A program made the position numbers and the translations under genes. A stretch of DNA of 20,172 nucleotides, from NCBI GenBank assembly GCA_023436605.1, contig JAEZIQ010000049.1:1-20172 (forward strand), given 5' to 3'. This document shows positions 1-6,496 of this stretch, one piece after another (the first letter of the stretch is position 1; every line of letters starts with the position of its first letter). This DNA comes from Actinomycetes bacterium (GTDB lineage: Bacteria > Actinomycetota > Thermoleophilia > Solirubrobacterales > 70-9). Under the pieces are notes generated by a model that was given only the letters and a program-made list of their open reading frames with translations, did not search any database and had not been told where the DNA came from.

Positions 1-1
1 G

Positions 2-202
2 TCGGAGACGGTCACGATCGTGGTCCAGGTCGGGGGCAAGGTCCGCGACCGGATCGAGGTTCCCGACGGTGCCGCCGAAGAAGAGATCCTCGCGACCGCC
101 AAGGCGGCCGAGAACGTTGCCCGGCACCTCGAGGGCATGACGATTGTCAAGGAGATCGTAGTTCCCGGCAAACTCGTGAACCTGGTCGTCAAACCGGCCT
201 GA
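2..202 (+). CDS. leuS: Leucyl-tRNA synthetase, C-terminal end (partial)
   Basis: This is the last 66 codons of an open frame that enters the window from the left and ends at TGA 200-202. LeuRS charges tRNA-Leu with leucine in the cytoplasm. The visible segment is the small C-terminal domain that contacts the tRNA elbow. The series VVQVGGKVRDRIEVP, then a helix (EEEILATAKAAENVARHLEG), then VVPGKLVNLVVKP matches the family's closing pattern (VVQVNGKVRAKI...VPGKLLNLVV in E. coli, from memory). The catalytic core, editing domain and start lie outside the window. leuS followed by comEA/comEC is a common actinobacterial order. The 61-nt gap to comEA holds a weak 7-bp inverted repeat (228-234 with 247-253) and no obvious terminator. 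Confidence 0.93.
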   Translation, partial: SETVTIVVQVGGKVRDRIEVPDGAAEEEILATAKAAENVARHLEGMTIVKEIVVPGKLVNLVVKPA

Positions 203-263
203 GGTCACAGAATCGTTGCAGTTGTAGTGCCACGCGTGAGCGTTTTCGTGGCAGCTTCGGGGC

Positions 264-884
264 ATGCCCCCGGTCACTCGGCAAATCCTGATCTATCTTG
301 CGGTTGGCGCCGTACTGGTGCTGGTCGGCCTGAACTCGATCCGGGGCGAGAAGACGGAAAAGTCGGTCTTCCCGGCCGGTGCTGCGGGGACCTCCGCTAG
401 CGGGGACGCGGCGGGCTCGGGCGAAGAGGGGTTCGCGATCAGCGGAGGTGGTCGCAAACTAATCGTTGACGTGGCCGGGGCCGTGCACCGGCCCGGGGTC
501 TACCGGTTCAGTCACGGAGCAAGGGTGATCGACGCGATCGATCGCGCGGGGGGAATCACCGGCAAGGCCGTCATCGGCGGGATCAACCGGGCGGCCACGC
601 TGACCGACGGGCAGCAGGTTGTGGTCCCTTCGTCGGCGGGCGGTCGGGCGACGGCCGGAGTCTGTCTGTCCGGGTCCGCGTCGAGTCCCCCGGCGCCGAT
701 AAGTCTCGGAACGGCGACCCAGCAGCAGCTTGAGGAGATTGACGGGATCGGCCCGGTCACGGCACAGAAGATCCTCGAGTTCCGTGATGCCCAGGGCGGC
801 CTTGGCTCGATCGACGAACTCGACCAGATCAGCGGCATCGGCCCGGTCACGATGGAGTCGCTGCGGGCCGCCCTGACCCCGTGA
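264..884 (+). CDS. comEA: ComEA-type competence DNA-binding protein
   Basis: A 206-residue protein with a short N-terminal segment and one membrane anchor (about residues 8-23, ILIYLAVGAVLVLVGL). A low-complexity Gly/Ser/Ala linker follows (35-62), then an SLBB domain (about 65-122, with VDVAGAVHRPGVYRF) and a C-terminal helix-hairpin-helix pair (DGIGPVTAQKI near 160 and SGIGPVTMESL near 190). In the family, ComEA is anchored outside the membrane and binds incoming double-stranded DNA through the HhH motifs, handing it to the ComEC channel. The gene overlaps comEC by 4 nt (GTGA), so translation is probably coupled. The ATG at 264 gives a full-length protein; upstream signals are weak. No other transformation genes lie in the window, and natural competence cannot be inferred from this pair alone, since many actinobacteria keep it without known competence. 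Confidence 0.92.
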   Translation: MPPVTRQILIYLAVGAVLVLVGLNSIRGEKTEKSVFPAGAAGTSASGDAAGSGEEGFAISGGGRKLIVDVAGAVHRPGVYRFSHGARVIDAIDRAGGITGKAVIGGINRAATLTDGQQVVVPSSAGGRATAGVCLSGSASSPPAPISLGTATQQQLEEIDGIGPVTAQKILEFRDAQGGLGSIDELDQISGIGPVTMESLRAALTP

Positions 885-3196
885 ACCTCGCCGCCGACTG
901 GCGGCTCGCCGTCGTGATCGGCGGTGCGACGGGACTCGCAATCGCGCCGTTCTGGTCTCCCGGCGGAGACTGGCTGAGACCCCTGGTTGCGGTCGTTCTG
1001 GTCGCGATCATCTTCGTCGAGCGAGGACGGGCCGGCCCGCCGGCTCTGATGCTGATCGGATTGACCGCGGCGATGGCGGGCCTGCTGGTGGGCGGGGTGC
1101 GACTCGAAGCGATCGACGGTGGGGCTCTCGACGGGAAACCCGGGCCAGCCTCCCTGAGCGGTTTCGTGCTCGAATCGCCATCCGATTCGCGGGGAGTCTC
1201 GCGCTTCGACTTCGGTTCAGATCGCGGCAGGGTGCTGGTCGAGACCGATTCCGGGCAGGCGGATGGTCTGCTGCCCGGGGTAGGTCTCGAGATCACCGGC
1301 GAACTCGGTCCCGCCCCCGACTGGATGCGCGGCGATCTCGAACGACGGGGAATCCAAATGATCTTGCGGGCTGAACGCCTGCGGGTCGACGGTGAAGAGC
1401 GGGTTGGTCTGGCCGGTCTGGTCGACGGTCTCCGGAGACGTGCCTTGGCGGCTCTCGGCGTCGCAGTCCCGGCCCGGGAGGCGGCGCTCTCCCGAGGCTT
1501 CGTGCTGGGCGACGACAGCGAGATCGACCGCCGCACCGTCGAGGACTTCCGCGATTCCGGCCTCAGTCACCTGTTGGCAGTGTCTGGTCAGAACATCGTG
1601 CTGCTGGCCCTGCTCGCTGTGCCTTTCCTTTCAATCCTCGGCTTCGGGCCCAGGGCGCGGCTGGTCGCGATCGCCCTGCTGATCCTGGTCTACGTGCCGC
1701 TGGCCGGGGGTGGGCCTTCGATCCAGCGCGCCGGAGTGATGGGTATCGCCGGGCTGGTCGCGGTCGCCGCCGCCCGGGCGCCCTCCCGCCTCTACGCGCT
1801 CGCGTTGGCGGCACTGGTCACCCTTGCCCTCAATCCGCGGGCGCCCGGCGACATCGGCTGGCAGCTCAGCTTCGCAGCGGTGGTGGGAATCATGCTGCTT
1901 GCCCGTCCGCTCCAGGCGAGGCTGGAGCCGTTGATCGGGGCGGATGGGTGGCGCCGCATGCTCTGCGAAGGCATCGCGGTCACGCTCTCCGCGACGATCG
2001 CCACCGCACCCCTGATCGCTTTCCACTTCGAGCGGCTGCCGATCGCCACGCTGGCCGCGAACCTCTTGGCGATGCCGGCCGTGGCTCCGGCGATGTGGGC
2101 CGGGATGATCTCGGTGGCGGCAGGACAGATCAGCCCGGTCCTGGCGGTTCCGTTCAACCTGGCCGGCTCGATCTTTCTCGGCTGGATCGCGCAGGTTGCA
2201 GAGTGGTTCGGGCGACCGGACTGGGCCGTGATCGAAGTGAAGCTCGGCGGTCCGCTCACACTGATTGCCGCGATCGTGACAACTTCCCTTTTATGCCTCG
2301 GCCTGCTCCGGTTCTGGCGGGGGAGTCCGGTGCCGGTCCGGCCGGGCCGCTGGCTTCCCGTCGTCGTCCTGATCATCCTGGCTCTCGGCCTCGCCGTCCC
2401 GGGACTGAACGATGACGATCGCCGCGAACTCGGCTCGCCGCCTCCGGGCGGAGCGAGGGTTGAAATCCTCGACGTTGGCCAGGGGGACGCAATCCTGATC
2501 CGCCCTACCGGAGCCGATGCCATGCTGATCGACGGAGGCCCGCCCGACGGCGATCTGGCCGGAGCGCTCGCTTCAGCCGGGATCACCCACCTCGCTGCGG
2601 TTCTGCTCACCCATCCCGATCTGGATCACTCCGGAGGGCTCATGGATCTGTTCGGCCTGGTTCCGGTCGACCGCTTCCTCTATGACCGCGCACCATCGGA
2701 GCTGATCAACCTGGCCGAACGATCGGGAGCAAGGCCGGGGCGGTTAGCTGAAGGTGAGGTCCTGGTCGAGGGAAATCTGAGTCTCGAGATCCTCTGGCCA
2801 CCCGCCGAGCCAGCCGTTTCTTCCGGAGAGAGCGGCGAGACCGGGACCAACCTTCGCTCGATGGTCGCGCTGCTCCGCTGGCGGGAGTTCCGGATGCTGC
2901 TGACGGGCGACGCCGAAGCTGAGTCGGTCCCGATGCATCCGGGGCCGATCGACGTGCTCAAGGTTTCCCATCATGGAAGCGAGGACAGCGGCTTGCCGGC
3001 GCTGCTGCAGGAAGCCTCGCCCCGTGTGGCAGTGATCTCGGTCGGTGACGACAACACCTATGGCCACCCGGTGTCCCAGGTTCTGGGGGATCTGTCGACC
3101 GGACACGTCGAGACGCTGAGGACCGACAAGGAGGGAACCGTGTCGATCGTTCTCGGAGCCGACGGTGACAGCTTCCAGGTCGAAACCGGAGAGTGA
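881..3196 (+). CDS. comEC: ComEC/Rec2 DNA-uptake channel with metallo-beta-lactamase domain
   Basis: A 771-residue polytopic membrane protein starting at GTG 881, inside the comEA stop. Domains in order: N-terminal hydrophobic helices and a soluble DUF4131-like (OB-fold) segment (about 1-160); the Competence domain, opening near residue 202 with LSRGFVLGDDSEI and DSGLSHLLAVSGQNIV, followed by many membrane helices to about 505; and a C-terminal metallo-beta-lactamase-like domain (about 525-771) with VEILDVGQGDAILI, the metal-binding THPDLDHSGG near 576, and VSHHGSEDSG near 695. ComEC passes single-stranded DNA across the membrane, and the MBL domain is proposed to be the nuclease that degrades the non-transforming strand. 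Both the channel and the metal ligands look intact, so the protein appears functional. It probably lies in one transcript with comEA. The 42-nt gap to holA has only a small GAGCGA/TCGCTC hairpin. Confidence 0.95.
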   Translation: MNLAADWRLAVVIGGATGLAIAPFWSPGGDWLRPLVAVVLVAIIFVERGRAGPPALMLIGLTAAMAGLLVGGVRLEAIDGGALDGKPGPASLSGFVLESPSDSRGVSRFDFGSDRGRVLVETDSGQADGLLPGVGLEITGELGPAPDWMRGDLERRGIQMILRAERLRVDGEERVGLAGLVDGLRRRALAALGVAVPAREAALSRGFVLGDDSEIDRRTVEDFRDSGLSHLLAVSGQNIVLLALLAVPFLSILGFGPRARLVAIALLILVYVPLAGGGPSIQRAGVMGIAGLVAVAAARAPSRLYALALAALVTLALNPRAPGDIGWQLSFAAVVGIMLLARPLQARLEPLIGADGWRRMLCEGIAVTLSATIATAPLIAFHFERLPIATLAANLLAMPAVAPAMWAGMISVAAGQISPVLAVPFNLAGSIFLGWIAQVAEWFGRPDWAVIEVKLGGPLTLIAAIVTTSLLCLGLLRFWRGSPVPVRPGRWLPVVVLIILALGLAVPGLNDDDRRELGSPPPGGARVEILDVGQGDAILIRPTGADAMLIDGGPPDGDLAGALASAGITHLAAVLLTHPDLDHSGGLMDLFGLVPVDRFLYDRAPSELINLAERSGARPGRLAEGEVLVEGNLSLEILWPPAEPAVSSGESGETGTNLRSMVALLRWREFRMLLTGDAEAESVPMHPGPIDVLKVSHHGSEDSGLPALLQEASPRVAVISVGDDNTYGHPVSQVLGDLSTGHVETLRTDKEGTVSIVLGADGDSFQVETGE

Positions 3197-3238
3197 GCGA
3201 GGAGTCGCTCCGCCGGACTCTGGGGGAGAATGGAGGCC

Positions 3239-4198
3239 GTGAAGCCCGCCTACCTCATCCACGGAACCGACAGCGCCAAGATCGATCAGGCGAGGACCCG
3301 ACTTAGGCTCAGGGCGGAGAACGAAAGCGGAGCCGGAGGGCTGGAGATCTTCGAACCCGCCGATGGCAAGGGCAGCCCTGACGCAGACGCGCTGGCGGCC
3401 GCGATCGGATCGCTTTCCCTGATGCCGGGGCGGCGCTACCTGCTGGCCGACCGGATCGAAAAGTGGGGAAAGAACCAGTCGGCAACCGTGGCCGAGGCAC
3501 TAGTCGCGGCCCCGGAAGAAACTACCGTGGTTCTGATCGCCAGGGGCAAGGTCCCGGCTCCGGTGGCCGACGCGGTCAAGAAAGTCGGCGGAGAAACTCT
3601 CAGCTACGACGCGCCCGAAGGTGCCCGGCTGCCGGTGTACCTGATCGAGACAGCCAGAAGTCGCGGATTCGAGCTGACGCCGGAAGCCGCCCGCTTCATG
3701 ATCGGCCGGATGGGCGAAAGCCTGCCTCGGCTCGGCGCCGAACTCGACCGCCTGGCCCTCTGGGCCGGAGCGGGAGGAACGGTCGACGTGGAGGATCTGG
3801 AAGAGATGGTCGCCGATACCTCCGAGATGAGCAGCTTCGCTCTCGGTGACGCGGTGATCTCCGGCGACCGGCAGGAAGTGATCTCGGTGGCGGAGCGCCT
3901 GCTCGCCCAGGGGGCGACTGCGGGCGGCACGGTCTACACCACCACCACTTCGATCCGCCGCGCCCACAAAGCGCTGGTCAAGCTCGAGAACGGGGTGGAC
4001 CCGTCCCAGCTCGAGCGGCAGCTCGGAGTCCCCCCGTTCGTCGCCCGACGCCTGATCAACTCGCTTTCGGGCACGACGGTGGAAGCGATGCGGGATGCCG
4101 CGATCGCGATGGCCGAACTCGAAATCTGGACTCGCGGTGGCGCCGAATACCCGGACGAGCTCGCGCTCGACCTGGCTCTACTGGCCGCAACCGAGTAA
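3239..4198 (+). CDS. holA: DNA polymerase III delta subunit
   Basis: A protein of about 319 residues, the clamp-loader subunit that opens the beta ring and loads it on primed DNA. The N-terminus AYLIHGTDSAKIDQARTRLR is the family's degenerate AAA+ P-loop region. The middle (VVLIARGKVPAPVADAVKKVG, then LPVYLIETARSRGFELTPEA and LPRLGAELDRL) and the C-terminal helical collar domain (VYTTTTSIRRAHKALVKLENG, PPFVARRLINSL) fit the family order and its usual length of about 320-340. Start choice: an in-frame ATG at 3230 is only 1 nt from the GGGGGAG at 3222-3228, whereas GTG 3239 lies 10 nt after it and gives a natural MKPAYLIHG start, so I prefer 3239. The gene converges on rpsT and ends before the hairpin at 4238. 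Confidence 0.9.
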   Translation: MKPAYLIHGTDSAKIDQARTRLRLRAENESGAGGLEIFEPADGKGSPDADALAAAIGSLSLMPGRRYLLADRIEKWGKNQSATVAEALVAAPEETTVVLIARGKVPAPVADAVKKVGGETLSYDAPEGARLPVYLIETARSRGFELTPEAARFMIGRMGESLPRLGAELDRLALWAGAGGTVDVEDLEEMVADTSEMSSFALGDAVISGDRQEVISVAERLLAQGATAGGTVYTTTTSIRRAHKALVKLENGVDPSQLERQLGVPPFVARRLINSLSGTTVEAMRDAAIAMAELEIWTRGGAEYPDELALDLALLAATE

Positions 4199-4237
4199 GC
4201 GATACGAAGACACTTCCGGCGGATTCGACCCAAACTT

Positions 4238-4260
4238 CAACCGGCCGTGGGGGCCGGTTG
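4238..4260 (+). terminator. Hairpin terminator after holA
   Basis: AACCGGCC (4239-4246) and GGCCGGTT (4252-4259) form a perfect 8-bp stem around the loop GTGGG, extended to 9 bp by C4238-G4260. It lies 40 nt after the holA stop and is followed on the plus strand by GTTTCT, which gives only a short T run. It is the first hairpin a holA transcript would reach. Because it is symmetric, it could also act as a backup for rpsT. Confidence 0.6.
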
Positions 4261-4267
4261 GTTTCTG

Positions 4268-4293
4268 CGTCATCCGGCCCAGGCCAGATGACG
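4268..4293 (-). terminator. Hairpin terminator after rpsT
   Basis: CGTCATCCGGCC (4268-4279) faces GGCCAGATGACG (4282-4293), giving a 12-position stem with a single C/A mismatch at 4275/4286. On the minus strand the same position becomes a G-U wobble, so the fold is more stable in rpsT RNA than in holA RNA. It lies 6 nt beyond the rpsT stop. There is no T tract after it on the minus strand, so the assignment rests on position and stem strength. Confidence 0.55.
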
Positions 4294-4298
4294 GGCAG

Positions 4299-4559
4299 CT
4301 AGGAGGAAGAGGCTACGCGCGCGGCGCGAGCTTTCTTCCGGGCGCCATTGTTGCGATGGATCGCACCCTTCTGGACCGCCTTGTCGATACGCGAGACCAG
4401 AGCGCGATGCTCGGCCTGGATCGAGTCGGCATCGCCCTCTTCGGCGGCCTTCTCGAGGCGGTTGAAGTAAGTCTTGATCGCAGAGGTGAGTCGCCGGTTT
4501 TCGACGCGCTCGCGCTCGGTGCGAAGGATTCTCTTTTTCTGTGAGGCTATGTTGGCCAT
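4299..4559 (-). CDS. rpsT: Small ribosomal subunit protein bS20
   Basis: An 86-residue, very basic helical protein beginning MANIASQKKRILRTERER and containing NRRLTSAIKTYFNRL, then the S20 signature-like HRNNGARKKARAARV near the end. bS20 binds 16S rRNA helices at the bottom of the 30S body during early assembly. Length and sequence are normal for the family. It is the only minus-strand gene in the window, converging with holA and diverging from murJ. A strong -10 (TATAGT) on the minus strand at 4613-4608 would give a leader of about 41 nt. No good Shine-Dalgarno sequence is visible before the ATG, which is notable because rpsT is translationally self-regulated in E. coli. Confidence 0.97.
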   Translation of the reverse strand: MANIASQKKRILRTERERVENRRLTSAIKTYFNRLEKAAEEGDADSIQAEHRALVSRIDKAVQKGAIHRNNGARKKARAARVASSS

Positions 4560-4607
4560 GATTATCTGGTGTGCTCTCGGAGGTCTGCCGCCGACGAGCG
4601 GCCAGCG

Positions 4608-4613
4608 ACTATA
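4608..4613 (-). promoter_or_regulatory. Candidate -10 of the rpsT promoter (TATAGT)
   Basis: Read on the minus strand, 4613 to 4608 is TATAGT, close to the sigma-70/SigA consensus. It predicts a start near 4601 and a leader of about 41 nt before the rpsT ATG at 4559. No convincing -35 box is seen at 16-18 nt. It overlaps the plus-strand -10 of murJ. Confidence 0.5.
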
Positions 4614-4617
4614 CCGT
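4612..4617 (+). promoter_or_regulatory. Candidate -10 of the murJ promoter (TACCGT), leaderless start
   Basis: TACCGT fits the actinobacterial TANNNT -10 pattern. The in-frame TTG at 4625 lies 7 nt after its last base, which is where transcription normally begins, so murJ mRNA may be leaderless. No -35 box or Shine-Dalgarno sequence is visible. The alternative hexamer TATACC at 4610-4615 overlaps it. Confidence 0.4.
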
Positions 4618-4624
4618 TGCCAGC

Positions 4625-6496
4625 TTGAACGCGCCCTCTGACCCCCAACTAGACCCCTTCGAAGCGGCCGCCCGTGCCGCCGAAGAGGCGATCCGTTCGA
4701 CCTCCCGGAAGGCCGAAAACGTGATCAAACAGCCGGTTCGCGAGCCCGAACCCGCGGTCAACCGCGAGGAGGCCCTGGCCGAAACGGCGACCGGTCTCTC
4801 GGAGGAGGGTGGCGCGATCGCGCCGGTGCCGGTCTTCGAGGAGAAGACCGAACCGGGCTCCCTGCTGAGAGAACTCGAGGGTGAGGTCCCCGCGAAGCCG
4901 GCTGAGTCGGCCCGTCCCGCCAGAACGGCGGCAGCCGCCAAACCGGGCCGTCTCGCTCGTTCGACCGCTTTCTTTTCGATCGCCACCGCTGCCTCCCGGG
5001 TCGCCGGACTCGGTCGCGAGATCGTGGCGGCGGGTTATTTCGGGATCACCGGCCCGATGTCGGCTTTCACGGTGGCCTTCCAGGTGCCGAACCTGATCCG
5101 CGCTCTGTTCGCCGACGCGGCCCTCCAGCCCGCATTCGTGCCGATTTTCACCGAGCAGATCGAGAAGGGCAAGTACCGCGAGGCCTTCCGCATGGCGTCG
5201 ACTCTGCTCCTGCTGGTGACCATGGTGCTGGGGGCGATCACCGCGTTCTTCATCCTCGCCGCCGGGCTCGTGATGCCGTTCTTCGCGCCGGGCTTCACCG
5301 GGGCGACCGAGGACCTGATGATCGTGCTGTCGCAGATCCTCTTCCCGATCCTGATTCTGCTCGGGGTGACGGGGGTCGTGGTCGGCATCCTCAACAGCTA
5401 CGACCGCTTCGGCGCCTTCGCGATCTCGCCGCTCTTCTGGAACCTGACGATCATCGCCGTGGTAATCGCCACGGTCCCGCTCTTCCCCGAGGACAAGCAG
5501 ATATACGCCTACGCGATCGGGGTCGTCGCCGGCACGGTGGTGCAGCTCCTGATCCCGACCTGGGACCTGCGGAACACACCTTTCAGATTCACCTTCAAGG
5601 TCAATTTCAGGGATCCGAACGTCCGACGGGTGCTGATCATGATGATCCCGGTCACCCTCAGCCTCGGATTGATCAACTTCAACCTGCTGGTCAACAGCTT
5701 CTTCGGATCGCTGGTCAGTGACGAAGCCCCGGCTGCGATCGACAAGGCATTCCGCATCTACCAGCTGCCGCAGGGCATTTTCTCGGTGGCGATTGCGACT
5801 GTGCTGTTTCCGACCCTGGCCCGTTTCGCCAACCGCAGGGATTTCGACTCCCTGAGGACGACCCTGGCCAAGGGGATGCGCCAGATCACCTTCGTGCTGA
5901 TTCCGGCCAGCGCCGCGATTCTCGTGCTCGCCGAGCCGATGATCCGGCTGGTCTACCAGCGCGGCGAGTTCGATGCCGCCGAAACCACCGTCGTGGCGAC
6001 CGCTCTCTTCTGGTTCGCGTTCTCGCTGCCGACCAACGGCATGTACCTCCTGCTCAGCCGCACTTTCTTCGGGCTGCAGAAACCGTGGATCCCGACCTGG
6101 ATCGCCGGCGCCAACCTGGCGGTCACGGCGATCGGATCCTTCCTCCTGTACAAGCCATACGGGGTGGCCGGCATCGTCGCCGCCACGGCAATCGCCACTG
6201 CCGTCTCGGTCGTCATCCAGACCGTGATGCTCAGAACCCGGCTCGAGGGGATCGAGTTCGGCCGGTTCCTCTCTTCCTGCGGCCGGATCGCGATCGCTTC
6301 CGCGGTCCTGGCCGGGGTCTCGTATGAGATCTGGCACCTGCTTGACGAGGCGCTCGGCCGCGGACTCGTGGGCCAGATCGTCTCGCTCGGTGCCGGCCTC
6401 GGGTTGGGAGGCGTCGCATACGTCGCGGTCTGCCAGATCCTGCGGGTCCCCGAACTCGATCAGGTGGCGGCCCTGGTCCGGCGGCGCGCATCGTGA
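4625..6496 (+). CDS. murJ: MurJ/MviN-family lipid II flippase with N-terminal extension
   Basis: A 623-residue MOP-superfamily membrane protein expected to flip lipid II outward for peptidoglycan synthesis. Residues 1-110 are an acidic, Ala/Pro/Glu-rich, probably disordered cytoplasmic extension. The MurJ core then begins with LARSTAFFSIATAASRVAGLGRE, followed by FTVAFQVPNLIRALFADAA, LNSYDRFGAFAISPLFWN, FRIYQLPQGIFSVAIATVLFP and about 14 hydrophobic helices. The arginines matching E. coli R18, R24, R52 and R270 appear present. The positions matching D39, D269 and E273 read Ser, Phe and Gln in my hand alignment. Start: GTG 4571 would add 18 residues but lies upstream of both candidate -10 boxes; TTG 4625 sits where a leaderless start would be. 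The gene overlaps the next one by 4 nt (GTGA). It could be a MurJ paralogue rather than the main flippase. Confidence 0.9.
   Translation: MNAPSDPQLDPFEAAARAAEEAIRSTSRKAENVIKQPVREPEPAVNREEALAETATGLSEEGGAIAPVPVFEEKTEPGSLLRELEGEVPAKPAESARPARTAAAAKPGRLARSTAFFSIATAASRVAGLGREIVAAGYFGITGPMSAFTVAFQVPNLIRALFADAALQPAFVPIFTEQIEKGKYREAFRMASTLLLLVTMVLGAITAFFILAAGLVMPFFAPGFTGATEDLMIVLSQILFPILILLGVTGVVVGILNSYDRFGAFAISPLFWNLTIIAVVIATVPLFPEDKQIYAYAIGVVAGTVVQLLIPTWDLRNTPFRFTFKVNFRDPNVRRVLIMMIPVTLSLGLINFNLLVNSFFGSLVSDEAPAAIDKAFRIYQLPQGIFSVAIATVLFPTLARFANRRDFDSLRTTLAKGMRQITFVLIPASAAILVLAEPMIRLVYQRGEFDAAETTVVATALFWFAFSLPTNGMYLLLSRTFFGLQKPWIPTWIAGANLAVTAIGSFLLYKPYGVAGIVAATAIATAVSVVIQTVMLRTRLEGIEFGRFLSSCGRIAIASAVLAGVSYEIWHLLDEALGRGLVGQIVSLGAGLGLGGVAYVAVCQILRVPELDQVAALVRRRAS

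Noticed and set aside
228..253. TGCCACG/CGTGGCA inverted repeat before comEA
   Set aside because: Only 7 bp around a 12-nt loop. It might be a weak leuS terminator, but chance pairing is as likely. A TGTAGT at 223-228 was considered as a -10 for comEA and left out because its spacing to the start is not supportive.
3195..3210. Small GAGCGA-GGAG-TCGCTC hairpin at the comEC stop
   Set aside because: Six base pairs, overlapping the stop codon and with no T tract. It is too common in GC-rich sequence to call a terminator.
3230..3238. ATG 3230 as the start of holA
   Set aside because: Its distance to GGGGGAG is 1 nt, too short for ribosome binding; GTG 3239 has a workable 10 nt. The difference is only three residues.
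4571..4624. GTG 4571 as the start of murJ
   Set aside because: There is no Shine-Dalgarno before it, and it lies upstream of the only plausible -10 boxes for both murJ and rpsT. The 18 extra residues do not look like part of the protein. TTG 4625 is preferred, with moderate certainty.
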